A stretch of DNA of 64,000 bases from Spirosoma terrae (GTDB lineage: Bacteria > Bacteroidota > Bacteroidia > Cytophagales > Spirosomataceae), in assembly GCF_010435915.1 (NCBI RefSeq), contig NZ_JAAFZH010000001.1:1054001-1118000 (forward strand), in the 5' to 3' direction. The stretch's first letter is position 1; every line of letters starts with the position of its first letter. The position numbers were made by a program, and so were the translations under genes. Below are positions 17,829 to 26,240 of this stretch, piece by piece. A model generated the notes under the pieces. The model was not told the DNA's origin and made no database searches. It saw only the letters and a list, made by a program, of their open reading frames with translations.

Positions 17829-18479
17829 ATGAAAATTGTTAAGCGTAGAAACCGTCAGATGACCATGGAGCGCATCTTGCGGGCAATGGGTGATGTGATG
17901 GCTGAACGAGGGACCGAAAAAGCAGGAATTAATGCCGTCGCCGAAAAGGCCGGTGTTAATAAAGTGCTCATATATCGGTACTTTGGTGGTTGGAATGGCT
18001 TATTGGAAGCTTATGTTCAGCGTGGGTTTTTCCTATCCATGTTCAATGAGAAGTTTCTGGATGCCGTCCCCGATAATCTGACCGCTGAAAACCGGAGTAA
18101 GGTTTGGTCAGAATACACCATTCAGTATATGCGGGAGTTTCGTGCTCGCAAACCTTCTCAAGAGCTGATCCGGTGGGAAATGAGCCACGGCGAAACAGAA
18201 CTTGCCCGTAGATTAGCTGAATTCCGCGACAACTCTTATAAAAAGTTGGTTGACAAGCTGGCGCCATTCTCAGAGTACGATCCGATTGCTATCACAAGCT
18301 TAATGGTTGCGGCCGTAACAAACGTAGTGCTGACCAGCACTCAGCGCGATCATATTGGTGGCATTGACCTGCGTACTGATGCAGGCTGGGAACGCCTGGA
18401 AACAGCTATACGCCGAATTTACTCAGGTTTAAATATTGCTTTGGAGCTGGAAGCGACAAAGAAAGCAGAAGTGAAATAG
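17829..18479 (+). CDS. TetR/AcrR-family transcriptional regulator
   Basis: The 216-residue protein has the N-terminal TetR helix-turn-helix: MTMERILRAMGDVMAERGTEK, then INAVAEKAGVNKVLIYRYFGG at about residues 38-58. The C-terminal all-helical ligand domain has no recognisable ligand signature. No target operon is divergent from it: the left neighbour is a separate gene 500 bp away and the right neighbour is convergent. An upstream dyad suggests autoregulation. Confidence 0.85.
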   Translation: MKIVKRRNRQMTMERILRAMGDVMAERGTEKAGINAVAEKAGVNKVLIYRYFGGWNGLLEAYVQRGFFLSMFNEKFLDAVPDNLTAENRSKVWSEYTIQYMREFRARKPSQELIRWEMSHGETELARRLAEFRDNSYKKLVDKLAPFSEYDPIAITSLMVAAVTNVVLTSTQRDHIGGIDLRTDAGWERLETAIRRIYSGLNIALELEATKKAEVK

Positions 18480-18481
18480 GT

Positions 18482-18545
18482 GTATAGTTTGTGGTTTATG
18501 GTTATTCGGACGCGGGCCGAATACCATAAACCACAAACCATACAT
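18482..18545. terminator. Palindromic intergenic element/terminator with TTTATGGTT arms
   Basis: The arms GTTTGTGGTTTATGG and CCATAAACCACAAAC, extended inwards by ATTCGG/CCGAAT, form a long hairpin between the convergent TetR and aminopeptidase P genes. One base is unpaired on the left arm. Its arms resemble those of other intergenic palindromes in the window near 28.5, 42.9 and 51.8 kb. Confidence 0.65.
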
Positions 18546-18552
18546 TATAAAC

Positions 18553-19848
18553 TTACTTATTCATTAATGCTTCTATTTCCTCAGCCTCAACAGGGATATT
18601 GGCCATCAGATCGATGTTCCCGGATTCGGTAATTAATACGTTGTTTTCGAGACGGATGCCTAATTTCTCCGCTGGAATATAAATGCCGGGTTCTACCGTA
18701 AATACCATTCCTGGTTCCATTCGCCGGTATTTGTTTCCTACATCGTGAACGTCGAGCCCAAGAAAGTGGGACGTACCGTGCATAAAGTACTTTTTATATA
18801 GAGGTGCATCGGGGTCCTGATTGGCAACTTCGTTCTTGTCCAGCAAGCCAAGGCCAATCAGTTCTGCTTCCATTACCTTACCTACTTCACGGTGATATTC
18901 ATCCCACAGGTTGCCCGGACGTAGCATCTGTTTCGCTTCGTTCATAACGCGTAAAACAGCATCATAAACAGCGCGCTGGCGTTCCGTGAATCGGCCATTT
19001 ACCGGTACCGAGCGCGTCATATCAGCATTGTAGTTGGCATATTCCGCACCAATATCCAACAGAATGACATCACCATCCTGGCATTGCTGGCTATTATCGA
19101 TATAATGTAAGACGCAGGCATTAGCACCGGATGCAATGATTGGTGAGTAGGCCGCTCCCCGCGATCTATTTCGAAGGTACTCGTGCATCATTTCTGCCTC
19201 AATTTCGTATTCCCATACCCCTGGCTTAATAAATCCGAGTAATCGACGGAACATCTTCTCCGTAATATCAATGGCCGTCTGAATGAGCGGTACTTCCTGC
19301 GGTTGCTTGATCACCCGTAGGTAATGCATCAAGGGGGCAAGGCGCTCCAGATGATGTAGCGGGTACTTTTGTTTGAATTCGTTGATAAAACGGACATCGC
19401 GCGTCTGAACCTCTATACCAGCTCTTGTATGCTCATTGGTGTTCAGATAGACGTGGTCGGCCTCAAAAACCATCTGAATAAAAATCTGCTCAAACTGACT
19501 GGTCCAGTAGATTTGCTTTTGAGGGATGCCGGTTGTTTGCTCGGCTTCGGCCTTGGTGAGTTTGTGACCTTCCCATATTTCGATCAGTTCGCTCGTTTCC
19601 CGGAGAAATAGAACCTCCCGGAATTTAGGGTCTGGATGGTCTGGGAATAATACTAACTGCGTCTCTTCCTGATCAACGCCAGTCAGATAAAACAGGTCGT
19701 TATTTTGTCGAAAGGTCATTGTACCATCAGCATTCGTCGGCATAATGTCGTTGGCATTGAGAATAACCAGCGATTTTGGTTTTAACAAGGCTGCCAACCG
19801 TTGGCGATTGCGGATGAAAAGTTGATTGTCAATGGGCGAGTAGCGCAT
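18553..19848 (-). CDS. pepP: Xaa-Pro aminopeptidase (aminopeptidase P)
   Basis: The 431-residue protein has the N-terminal AMP_N domain (RQNNDLFYLTGVDQEETQLVL) and the C-terminal pita-bread peptidase M24 domain. Metal ligands can be assigned: aspartates in LLDIGAEYANYNADMTRS, the histidine in HGTSHFLGLDVHD, and the glutamates in FTVEPGIYIP and IRLENNVLI. The enzyme removes an N-terminal residue before proline and uses two Mn ions; it acts in the cytoplasm. The length matches family members. It is divergent from the subtilase gene at 19984, with 135 bp between the two starts. Confidence 0.9.
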   Translation of the reverse strand: MRYSPIDNQLFIRNRQRLAALLKPKSLVILNANDIMPTNADGTMTFRQNNDLFYLTGVDQEETQLVLFPDHPDPKFREVLFLRETSELIEIWEGHKLTKAEAEQTTGIPQKQIYWTSQFEQIFIQMVFEADHVYLNTNEHTRAGIEVQTRDVRFINEFKQKYPLHHLERLAPLMHYLRVIKQPQEVPLIQTAIDITEKMFRRLLGFIKPGVWEYEIEAEMMHEYLRNRSRGAAYSPIIASGANACVLHYIDNSQQCQDGDVILLDIGAEYANYNADMTRSVPVNGRFTERQRAVYDAVLRVMNEAKQMLRPGNLWDEYHREVGKVMEAELIGLGLLDKNEVANQDPDAPLYKKYFMHGTSHFLGLDVHDVGNKYRRMEPGMVFTVEPGIYIPAEKLGIRLENNVLITESGNIDLMANIPVEAEEIEALMNK

Positions 19849-19983
19849 ATATGGACGTTGGAACTGGCTTTTCTAATTAAATTGCAAAGAAAACCCAAAG
19901 CTATAAGAGTTTTTGTGTGTTTTTGTGTTTATATCTCTGCATACACGTTAACAAACCATACGATTAATTGTCCTAATTGCTGC

Positions 19984-21531
19984 ATGACGTTGCGCCTAAC
20001 TAGTTTTCTCTGTTTCCTGACGTATGTTGTCCAGGCTGGCTCTTTGACTGATTGGCCAAAATATTGGATTCTATTTAAAGACAAAGACCAGACAACTTCT
20101 CCCGCTTTGTCCCCGGCTTCTATAGCCCGTCGGCAGGCGCAGAATCTTTCCCTGGACGATACCGATCGTCCGGTATCGGCGGAATACATTGCTTTGTTGC
20201 AACGACAAGGTGTGACCTCCATTAACAAGTCTCGCTGGCTAAATGCGGTATCGGCGCGGTTATCGGCTGAGCAGTACGCAAAAGTCGCTACGTTGCCTTG
20301 CGTGGCTGGTATTCAGACTATCGACCCCGCTATTATTATTACGTCGATTGGTGATCAGAACGGAAAGATTAAGCCGCATATGGCCCCGGTTATGACCCAA
20401 ATTCAGGCTTCTGATTTTGCACAGGCGGGACTGACGGGACGTTTTGTGACGGTTGGCGTTATCGATGCCGGTTTTTTTGGAGCCGATTCAGCTAATGCGC
20501 TCAAGCATGTGTTTGCACGAGATGGAGTTAAGCGGGTACGGGATTACGTTAACGAGAAAAAAACACGTAGTGACCTCTTCCGAACGCTCGAAACCACGTC
20601 CGATTTTCACGGGACGGAAGTGCTGGCAGCCATTGCGGGTGATGATCCTACCGAGAAAATGCAGTATGGCCTGGCTACCGACGCTACGTTCTATCTGGCT
20701 CGCACCGATCAGGGAAATCGTGAATATCGGGGGGAGGAAGATAATTGGGTGGCTGCCATGGAGTGGATGGACAGCCTGGGTGTTCGCCTGATCAATACGT
20801 CTCTGGGTTATGCCAAAGGAATGAGCAACCCTAAAGAAAATTATGAGCCGAGTCAGATGGATGGTCATACCAGTTTGATCAGCCGGGCAGCTCAGATCGC
20901 AGCCGATAAAAAAGGAATCCTGATTATTGTATCAGCGGGTAACGAAGGCGACGACCGTTCGTGGCGCATCATTAGCACGCCAGCCGATGCACAGGGCGTG
21001 CTGGCTATTGGTGCCACTAATTCCCGGCTCTGGAACCGAATAGGTTACAGCAGTATCGGCCCAGAAAGCTTGCCTTATTTAAAACCGAACGTATCATGCT
21101 TTTCCCTGTACGGTACGTCGTTGTCAGCGCCAGTGATTACTGGATTTGCGGCCTGTATTATGCAGGCAAATCCCAAGCTGACCAATAAAGAGGTCATGGC
21201 TATTATCGAGAAATCTTCGCATCTGTATCCGTACGGGAACAATTACGTAGGGTATGGTGTACCACAGGCTTCACGGGCTATTACGTTGTTACGAAATCAG
21301 CCATTGGCCACTACGGCCCGGCAGATTAAAGCATCGGGAAAAGCATTTGTCGTGCCGGTTTCGACCGATGAATCGGTAGTATCGGTGTTTCATAAGAAAG
21401 ACGCAACCCACGTATTGCAGCAGGAGGCAACAAAGGTGAGCAATGGCAAAGTAACGTTACGTCGGTCATCTGGTGAAACCCAGACCACTATCGATCTGAA
21501 GAAAGAAGTTATTGAGGTGGTTTGGGAGTAA
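19984..21531 (+). CDS. Secreted subtilisin-like serine protease (S8 family)
   Basis: I take the ATG at 19984, which gives 515 residues with a proper signal peptide (MTLRLTSFLCFLTYVVQAG). An earlier in-frame start at 19801 would add a signal-less leader that overlaps pepP. The catalytic triad segments are visible in order: Asp in TVGVIDAGFFG, His in DFHGTEVLAAIAG and Ser in YGTSLSAPVITGF. The stretch between signal and Asp (ARRQAQNLSLDDTDRPVS, LPCVAGIQTIDP) resembles the propeptide of Bacteroidota S8 proteases. The C-terminal 60 residues could be a short beta-domain; no type IX sorting domain is evident. Confidence 0.85.
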   Translation: MTLRLTSFLCFLTYVVQAGSLTDWPKYWILFKDKDQTTSPALSPASIARRQAQNLSLDDTDRPVSAEYIALLQRQGVTSINKSRWLNAVSARLSAEQYAKVATLPCVAGIQTIDPAIIITSIGDQNGKIKPHMAPVMTQIQASDFAQAGLTGRFVTVGVIDAGFFGADSANALKHVFARDGVKRVRDYVNEKKTRSDLFRTLETTSDFHGTEVLAAIAGDDPTEKMQYGLATDATFYLARTDQGNREYRGEEDNWVAAMEWMDSLGVRLINTSLGYAKGMSNPKENYEPSQMDGHTSLISRAAQIAADKKGILIIVSAGNEGDDRSWRIISTPADAQGVLAIGATNSRLWNRIGYSSIGPESLPYLKPNVSCFSLYGTSLSAPVITGFAACIMQANPKLTNKEVMAIIEKSSHLYPYGNNYVGYGVPQASRAITLLRNQPLATTARQIKASGKAFVVPVSTDESVVSVFHKKDATHVLQQEATKVSNGKVTLRRSSGETQTTIDLKKEVIEVVWE

Positions 21532-21586
21532 AAACGAGATGAAGAAAAATTAATTTCAGTTTCAAGTCGTCTTTAAGTGGGCCCTG

Positions 21587-21594
21587 TAGCTTTG
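21587..21594 (+). promoter_or_regulatory. Bacteroidota -7 element before the 267-residue secreted protein
   Basis: TAGCTTTG matches TAnnTTTG and lies about 30 nt before the ATG at 21625. Because it sits inside the longer in-frame reading from 21577, it supports 21625 as the start. Confidence 0.45.
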
Positions 21595-21624
21595 TTTCCA
21601 TCATTAATCAGCAATTCACTAGTT

Positions 21625-22428
21625 ATGGAAATCAACGCAAACTATTTGGCCCTTTTATTTGTCGCGGCAACGCTGGCTATTACAGACGTAAACGCACAGG
21701 CACCTGCTGAACCAGGTGCGCCAGTACCACCTGCTATACTCGATGGTCCAAATCCTCCTGAACCAGTAGGATTTAACCGACTTCAGCCCGGACCAGGAAG
21801 AAGACCTCCCGGAAATCCAGGTGCTTATGGCCGCCCCGACCGAATTGGCCCCAATGCAGGGTTGACATCGTTGACCACTGTTTCGGGTAAGGTAGGTCAA
21901 TGGATAGGAAATGACGATGCCATTCTGGATGGATTTACCTTAACCGGCTCCGGAAATGAATCAACCGTCGTCAAGTTTCCTCCTCATTTAGGGCAGCAGG
22001 TTCAAAATGCTGTTAAGCCGGGCAGTACGGTTACAATCACTGGATTTAGTGACGTGAATCCAGAAGGAGAAACCCTGTTTAGGTTAACCAGTTTGTCGGC
22101 AGGTAAAGCAACTATTGCCGATGCGCCCCCAGTGGTTCCGGCTACACCCCCAGCGGCTCCGGCTTTGACTACTTCAACCGGAAAGGTTACAGATTTTAAA
22201 ATAGGACGCGATGGCCGTGTAAATGGTATCGTACTCGATAATCAGACCGTTGTAAAGGTTCCTCCTCATGTGGCCTATCAGCTTACTAATCTGGCTACCA
22301 AAGGTAGTTCTATTACGGTGCAGGGCTACCCAAGAAATCTACGGGATGGGCAGGTACAACTGGATAAGAAAAACATTCTGAATGCTACGGTGTTGACCAT
22401 CAACGGTCAGCAGTACCTGGTCCGCTAA
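21625..22428 (+). CDS. Secreted protein with two OB-like repeats, 267 aa
   Basis: A signal peptide (ending ITDVNAQ) is followed by a Pro/Gly-rich region, then two homologous domains of about 75 residues joined by a Pro/Ala linker. The repeats align by TVSGKVGQWI...DGFTL...VVKFPPHLGQQVQN and TSTGKVTDFKI...NGIVL...VVKVPPHVAYQLTN, each ending in a strand that starts TITGF or TVQGY. The pattern suggests small beta-barrel (OB-like) modules; no named family was recognised. It is directly upstream of an OmpR/kinase pair, though a terminator separates them, so it may be a target or sensor partner of that system. Confidence 0.65.
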   Translation: MEINANYLALLFVAATLAITDVNAQAPAEPGAPVPPAILDGPNPPEPVGFNRLQPGPGRRPPGNPGAYGRPDRIGPNAGLTSLTTVSGKVGQWIGNDDAILDGFTLTGSGNESTVVKFPPHLGQQVQNAVKPGSTVTITGFSDVNPEGETLFRLTSLSAGKATIADAPPVVPATPPAAPALTTSTGKVTDFKIGRDGRVNGIVLDNQTVVKVPPHVAYQLTNLATKGSSITVQGYPRNLRDGQVQLDKKNILNATVLTINGQQYLVR

Positions 22429-22441
22429 CGTTCAATCGGCG

Positions 22442-22480
22442 AAGCGCTTCGGCCTAGACAATTGAGCCGAAGCGCTTTTG
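22442..22480 (+). terminator. Intrinsic terminator before the response regulator gene
   Basis: A perfect 12-bp stem (22442-22453 and 22466-22477, arm AAGCGCTTCGGC) with a 12-nt loop ends in TTTTG, 14 nt past the stop of the secreted protein gene. Confidence 0.7.
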
Positions 22481-22486
22481 TAAGCT

Positions 22487-23158
22487 ATGAAAATTCTGGT
22501 GATTGACGATGAGCGAAAACTAGCTCGGTTTATCAAACAAGGACTTGAGCAACAGGGGCATGTTGCCGATTTGGTACATTCAGGAACGGAAGGACTTGAG
22601 CGGCTGGCAGGCGGATTGTATGATCTTGCATTGCTCGATCTGATGCTACCAGGGCAGACTGGATTTGAGGTCCTGAAAAATATTCGTGAGTTTGGCCTGA
22701 CCGTTCCGGTAATCATTGTATCAGCGCTGAGCGAGCCCGAGAAAGTAGTTCAGGGCCTGGACCTTGGAGCAGTCGATTATCTTCGAAAACCGTTTGATTT
22801 TAATGAGTTACTGGCTCGTATTCGTGTGTTGCAACGGCAGGCTCAGACCGGAAATAGCGTCGTATTACAAGTAGCTGATCTGGAAATGAGGCTGGTATCC
22901 CATGACGTATTGAAAGCAGGTAAGCGTTTAGAACTAACCAACAGAGAGTTTGCGCTTCTGGAATTACTGATGCGCCGGGCAGGTTTGTTGGTCACCAAGA
23001 ACGAAATAGCGGAGAAAGTTTGGTCGGCAGACTATGATATGGGAAGTAATGTCATTGAAGTACATATCTATCAGCTACGAAAAAAATTAGATGCTATCGG
23101 AACAACAGGGTTGATTGAAACATTGGTGGGACGTGGCTATCGACTACAACGAGCATGA
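22487..23158 (+). CDS. OmpR/PhoB-family response regulator
   Basis: The 223-residue protein has a receiver domain with acidic pocket IDDER (Asp7/Asp8), phospho-acceptor Asp51 in LALLDLMLPG, Ser in VIIVSALSE and Lys in DYLRKPFDF. It ends with a winged-helix DNA-binding domain (ELTNREFALLELLMRRAG, VIEVHIYQLRKKL, GRGYRL). Its stop overlaps the start of the histidine kinase gene by 4 nt, so the two are translationally coupled and form one two-component system. The target genes are not known. Confidence 0.92.
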   Translation: MKILVIDDERKLARFIKQGLEQQGHVADLVHSGTEGLERLAGGLYDLALLDLMLPGQTGFEVLKNIREFGLTVPVIIVSALSEPEKVVQGLDLGAVDYLRKPFDFNELLARIRVLQRQAQTGNSVVLQVADLEMRLVSHDVLKAGKRLELTNREFALLELLMRRAGLLVTKNEIAEKVWSADYDMGSNVIEVHIYQLRKKLDAIGTTGLIETLVGRGYRLQRA

Positions 23159-24468
23159 ACCTACGTAGTCGGATCGTGTTGGCCGTTACGGTCGTTTTTG
23201 CCGGTATCAGTCTGCTGGCGGGGCTGTTTATGCTGAATCGGGCGGAGAAAAGCCTTAAAATAGCATTCGACAGAGCTATTGAAACACGGGCTGAATGGTT
23301 GCTCTCGCAGGTTAACGTCGATCCTGTGCTTTTGCCGTTGCCTTCCGAAAGTGAAAAAATGCGCGTAAGTTTTCGGAATTACGGTCAACACCGTGAGCTG
23401 TTCCGTAGTCCAGGGTTTCCGGATGCAGCAGGGAGAGGCATGGACAGAAATCAGCAGCAACGATCCTATCGATCAATAACCGTTGAAGTTACACCCGTTC
23501 AATTTCCGGGTGGATTAGTGACACTATCCCTGGGCGTACCAGACGATAGTCTAACTCAGGATAATATTCATTTGCGATGGGTGTTTGGCCTAAGCTGGCT
23601 GATTAGTCTGGGCCTGGCATTCGGTTGCGGTTACATTGTAGCTGGATGGTTATTGAAGCCTATTCAGACAATCGTTAATCAGGCAAGCCAGATCACGAAT
23701 ACCACAACAATTGAATCGATAGCATTACCCAATACGCGGGATGAGCTTTACCAGTTGACCGATACGCTGAATCAAATGCTGGCCCGGATTCAGGAAAGTG
23801 CCGAACTGCAACGTAACTTCTTTGGTGCGGCCGCCCATGAGCTTCGAACGCCTTTGTCGGTTATGAAAACAGGGCTGGAAGTAACGCTGAATAGTAATCA
23901 AGTAGACAGTCAGGCTCGGCAATTTCTGACGGGGCAGCTTGATGAAGTCAGGCGTTTACATCGCCTGCTCGACGAATTTTTGACCCTAAGTCGTCCTGAT
24001 AACCGGCCCTATTCATTCAATCCATCAGCGATTGATTTGTTAGAAACCATAAAGAAATGCTTGGCTCAGCTAGAGTCTGTTTTTGCGGACTACAATGTCG
24101 ACATACAGTTGACTGAGGAAAATCCTCTTTTGAAGGAATCAATTTGGATCGATGGTACGAAGCTGGAACATGTTCTCCTAAACCTTCTGGAGAATGCAAT
24201 CAAGTATGCACAGGTGAATAGTGTTATTACGGTTCAGCTGTCCTGGAAAGAAACGCCAACAATTCAGATTGAGAATCAAACAATGCAGGAATCAGGGGTG
24301 GTGGCTGATCTGATGCAGCCTTATTTCCGGGCCGATCCACTTAAAGAGGGCCACGGATTGGGGCTTTGGGTAAGCTACCGATTAACAACTTTACTGGGGG
24401 GGCAGTTATACCTCCGCTGGGAAGATTTCACGTTCTCTAGTACCTTGTTTCTTCCGCAAACAAAATAG
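23155..24468 (+). CDS. Membrane sensor histidine kinase
   Basis: The 437-residue protein has two membrane helices (about residues 8-27 and 140-165, the second LSWLISLGLAFGCGYIVAGW) around a periplasmic sensor of about 110 residues. A HAMP linker follows (PIQTIVNQASQITN), then the DHp H-box with phospho-acceptor His228 (AAHELRTPLSVM), an N-box (LLNLLENAIKYA) and a G-box (GHGLGLWVSYRL). This is an orthodox kinase paired with the upstream OmpR-type regulator. The periplasmic sensor has no recognised ligand signature. Confidence 0.9.
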   Translation: MNLRSRIVLAVTVVFAGISLLAGLFMLNRAEKSLKIAFDRAIETRAEWLLSQVNVDPVLLPLPSESEKMRVSFRNYGQHRELFRSPGFPDAAGRGMDRNQQQRSYRSITVEVTPVQFPGGLVTLSLGVPDDSLTQDNIHLRWVFGLSWLISLGLAFGCGYIVAGWLLKPIQTIVNQASQITNTTTIESIALPNTRDELYQLTDTLNQMLARIQESAELQRNFFGAAAHELRTPLSVMKTGLEVTLNSNQVDSQARQFLTGQLDEVRRLHRLLDEFLTLSRPDNRPYSFNPSAIDLLETIKKCLAQLESVFADYNVDIQLTEENPLLKESIWIDGTKLEHVLLNLLENAIKYAQVNSVITVQLSWKETPTIQIENQTMQESGVVADLMQPYFRADPLKEGHGLGLWVSYRLTTLLGGQLYLRWEDFTFSSTLFLPQTK

Positions 24469-24488
24469 TATTTAACTTAGATTGATCC

Positions 24489-24860
24489 ATGAAAGGGCTT
24501 TACTGTATCTTACTACTAACCTTATCGAATGTGTTTATGACATTAGCATGGTATGGACACCTGCAAATGAAGCAATATCCTATGCTGGCTAAACTGTCGC
24601 TTTGGGGGATTGTCCTGCTGAGCTGGGGACTGGCTTTCTTCGAGTATATTTTTCAGGTTCCGGCCAACCGAATTGGTTCTGAAGAAACGGGTGGCCCATT
24701 TTCATTATTTGAACTTAAAACGATTCAGGAAGCTGTTTCTCTACTGGTCTTTACGCTGATTACAGTCTTTTTCTTCAAGACGGATAAACTAGCCTGGAAC
24801 CATCTGGTTGGCTTTTTCTTTATTGTCGTCGCGGTATTTTTTATTTTCAAAAAATGGTGA
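24489..24860 (+). CDS. DMT-family membrane protein (DUF486)
   Basis: The 123-residue protein has four hydrophobic helices and matches DUF486: YCILLLTLSNVFMTLAWYGH, the AFFEYIFQVPANRIG segment typical of the family, then SLFELKTIQEAVSLLVF and a C-terminal helix ending FKKW. It belongs to the drug/metabolite transporter fold, half size, and probably works as an oligomer. Substrate unknown. It lies 20 bp behind the kinase gene and may share its transcript. Confidence 0.8.
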   Translation: MKGLYCILLLTLSNVFMTLAWYGHLQMKQYPMLAKLSLWGIVLLSWGLAFFEYIFQVPANRIGSEETGGPFSLFELKTIQEAVSLLVFTLITVFFFKTDKLAWNHLVGFFFIVVAVFFIFKKW

Positions 24861-24910
24861 ACAGAGCCTGTCTATTTACTTCCGCTCTTACACCAGTCTT
24901 AAAGAAAATA

Positions 24911-24958
24911 AGCGGGTCGCTACGTCTGTAATACGTATTACAGACGTAGCGACCCGCT
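24911..24958. terminator. Perfect 48-bp palindrome between convergent genes
   Basis: The two 24-nt halves are exact reverse complements with no spacer; the centre is TAATAC/GTATTA. As RNA it would fold into a hairpin of about 22 bp with a 4-nt loop. It lies between the convergent DUF486 and hldD genes. Each half contains one copy of the over-represented word GCTACGT/ACGTAGC. Confidence 0.75.
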
Positions 24959-25005
24959 ATGCCATTAATTATTACTTGAATCTTGGGCCAGAATCAACGT
25001 AACGA

Positions 25006-25971
25006 CTAGAAATATTTCTGTTCTTTCAGATACTGTTTAACGTAGTCGGATACCCCTTCTTCGAGTGAATGGAATGGCCGGTCATAACCGATAGACCGTA
25101 GTTTAGCCATATTAGCCTGCGTAAAATATTGGTATTTATCGCGAATATCGGCTGGCGTATCAATAAATTCGATGTTTGCGTCACGACCCATCGCATGAAA
25201 AGTCAGGGTAGCCAGATCGAGGAAGGTTCGGGCTTTGCCGCTTCCCAGGTTATAAATACCTGAGTTACGCCGGTGATGCATGAGAAAGGAACAAACGTCA
25301 ATAACATCTTTAACGTAGATAAAATCACGCATCTGTCCACCATCTGTAAAGTCAGGGTTGTGAGACCGGAATAATTTCATGTTTCCTGTCTGGCAAATCT
25401 GATTATAGGCGTGAAAAATAACAGATGCCATTCGGCCCTTATGGTATTCATTTGGGCCATATACATTAAAGAATTTCAGGCCAGCCCAGAAGAATGGCTT
25501 ACGTTCCTGTTCGAGCGCCCAAATGTCGAACTCGTTCTTGGAGTCGCCGTAAGGATTGAGCGGCTTGAGTTGAGGAATGATCGACTCATTATCATCATAG
25601 CCAAATTCGCCCAGACCGTAAGTGGCAGCCGATGAGGCATATACGAGGGGAATCTGGTAGTCGATGCAGCGCTTCCAGATCTGTTTCGAGTATTCGATAT
25701 TCAGATGCTCAAAAATCTGCCGATCGAATTCGGTAGTATCGGTGCGAGCACCGATATGGAAAATAAATTCGATTTCCTGGTAATTGTTGTCAAGCCAGTC
25801 GAAAAAATCTTCGCGATCTACCCGTTCCTGAATTCGTTTGCCAATTAAGTTGGCTTCTTTACTAGGGTCTGAAAAATCATCAACAGCAATTATGAAATTG
25901 AAATTTTCCTGATTCAATTTGCTGATCAAACAGCTTCCGATAAAGCCTGCAGCCCCCGTAACGATAATCAT
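25006..25971 (-). CDS. hldD: ADP-L-glycero-D-manno-heptose 6-epimerase
   Basis: The 321-residue protein is an extended SDR epimerase: NAD(P) motif VTGAAGFIGSCLISKL, the AVDDFSDPSKEANL segment characteristic of HldD, catalytic-site segments YASSAATYG and YGDSKNEFD (YxxxK), and KFFNVYGPNEYHKGRMASV. It converts ADP-D-glycero- to ADP-L-glycero-manno-heptose for the lipopolysaccharide core in the cytoplasm. With lpxB about 1 kb away on the other strand this region is rich in envelope genes. Confidence 0.9.
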   Translation of the reverse strand: MIIVTGAAGFIGSCLISKLNQENFNFIIAVDDFSDPSKEANLIGKRIQERVDREDFFDWLDNNYQEIEFIFHIGARTDTTEFDRQIFEHLNIEYSKQIWKRCIDYQIPLVYASSAATYGLGEFGYDDNESIIPQLKPLNPYGDSKNEFDIWALEQERKPFFWAGLKFFNVYGPNEYHKGRMASVIFHAYNQICQTGNMKLFRSHNPDFTDGGQMRDFIYVKDVIDVCSFLMHHRRNSGIYNLGSGKARTFLDLATLTFHAMGRDANIEFIDTPADIRDKYQYFTQANMAKLRSIGYDRPFHSLEEGVSDYVKQYLKEQKYF

Positions 25972-26155
25972 AAAGTGCTAGGAGTAAACGTATTGATTTC
26001 TATAAAGAGGTAAAAATCAGGTAGAATGAAGCGAAATTGGCTGTAAAGATACGGCTTTTGAAATGAAGAAAGTAATAGCGTTTTTAATGATTAAATTGCA
26101 TTTTTCTAGTATAGCCTGAGTGGGGGAGTTGAATACGTGTTTGTAAAAAAGAGGG

Positions 26156-26186
26156 TTTTATAGCGCCCAAAGAGTTCGTACCTTTG
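26156..26186 (+). promoter_or_regulatory. Promoter of the pterin synthase gene
   Basis: TACCTTTG at 26179-26186 matches TAnnTTTG. TTTT at 26156-26159 sits 19 nt upstream where TTTG is expected. The leader to the ATG would be about 48 nt. Confidence 0.5.
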
Positions 26187-26240
26187 CGGTTCATTAGCAA
26201 AATTGGCGTTTCTGGCAACCGCCTTATCTAAACCAGAGAT

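Noticed and set aside
19801-19983. N-terminal extension of the subtilase reading into the pepP start
   Set aside because: It places the signal peptide inside the protein and overlaps pepP; the ATG at 19984 gives a normal secreted protease.
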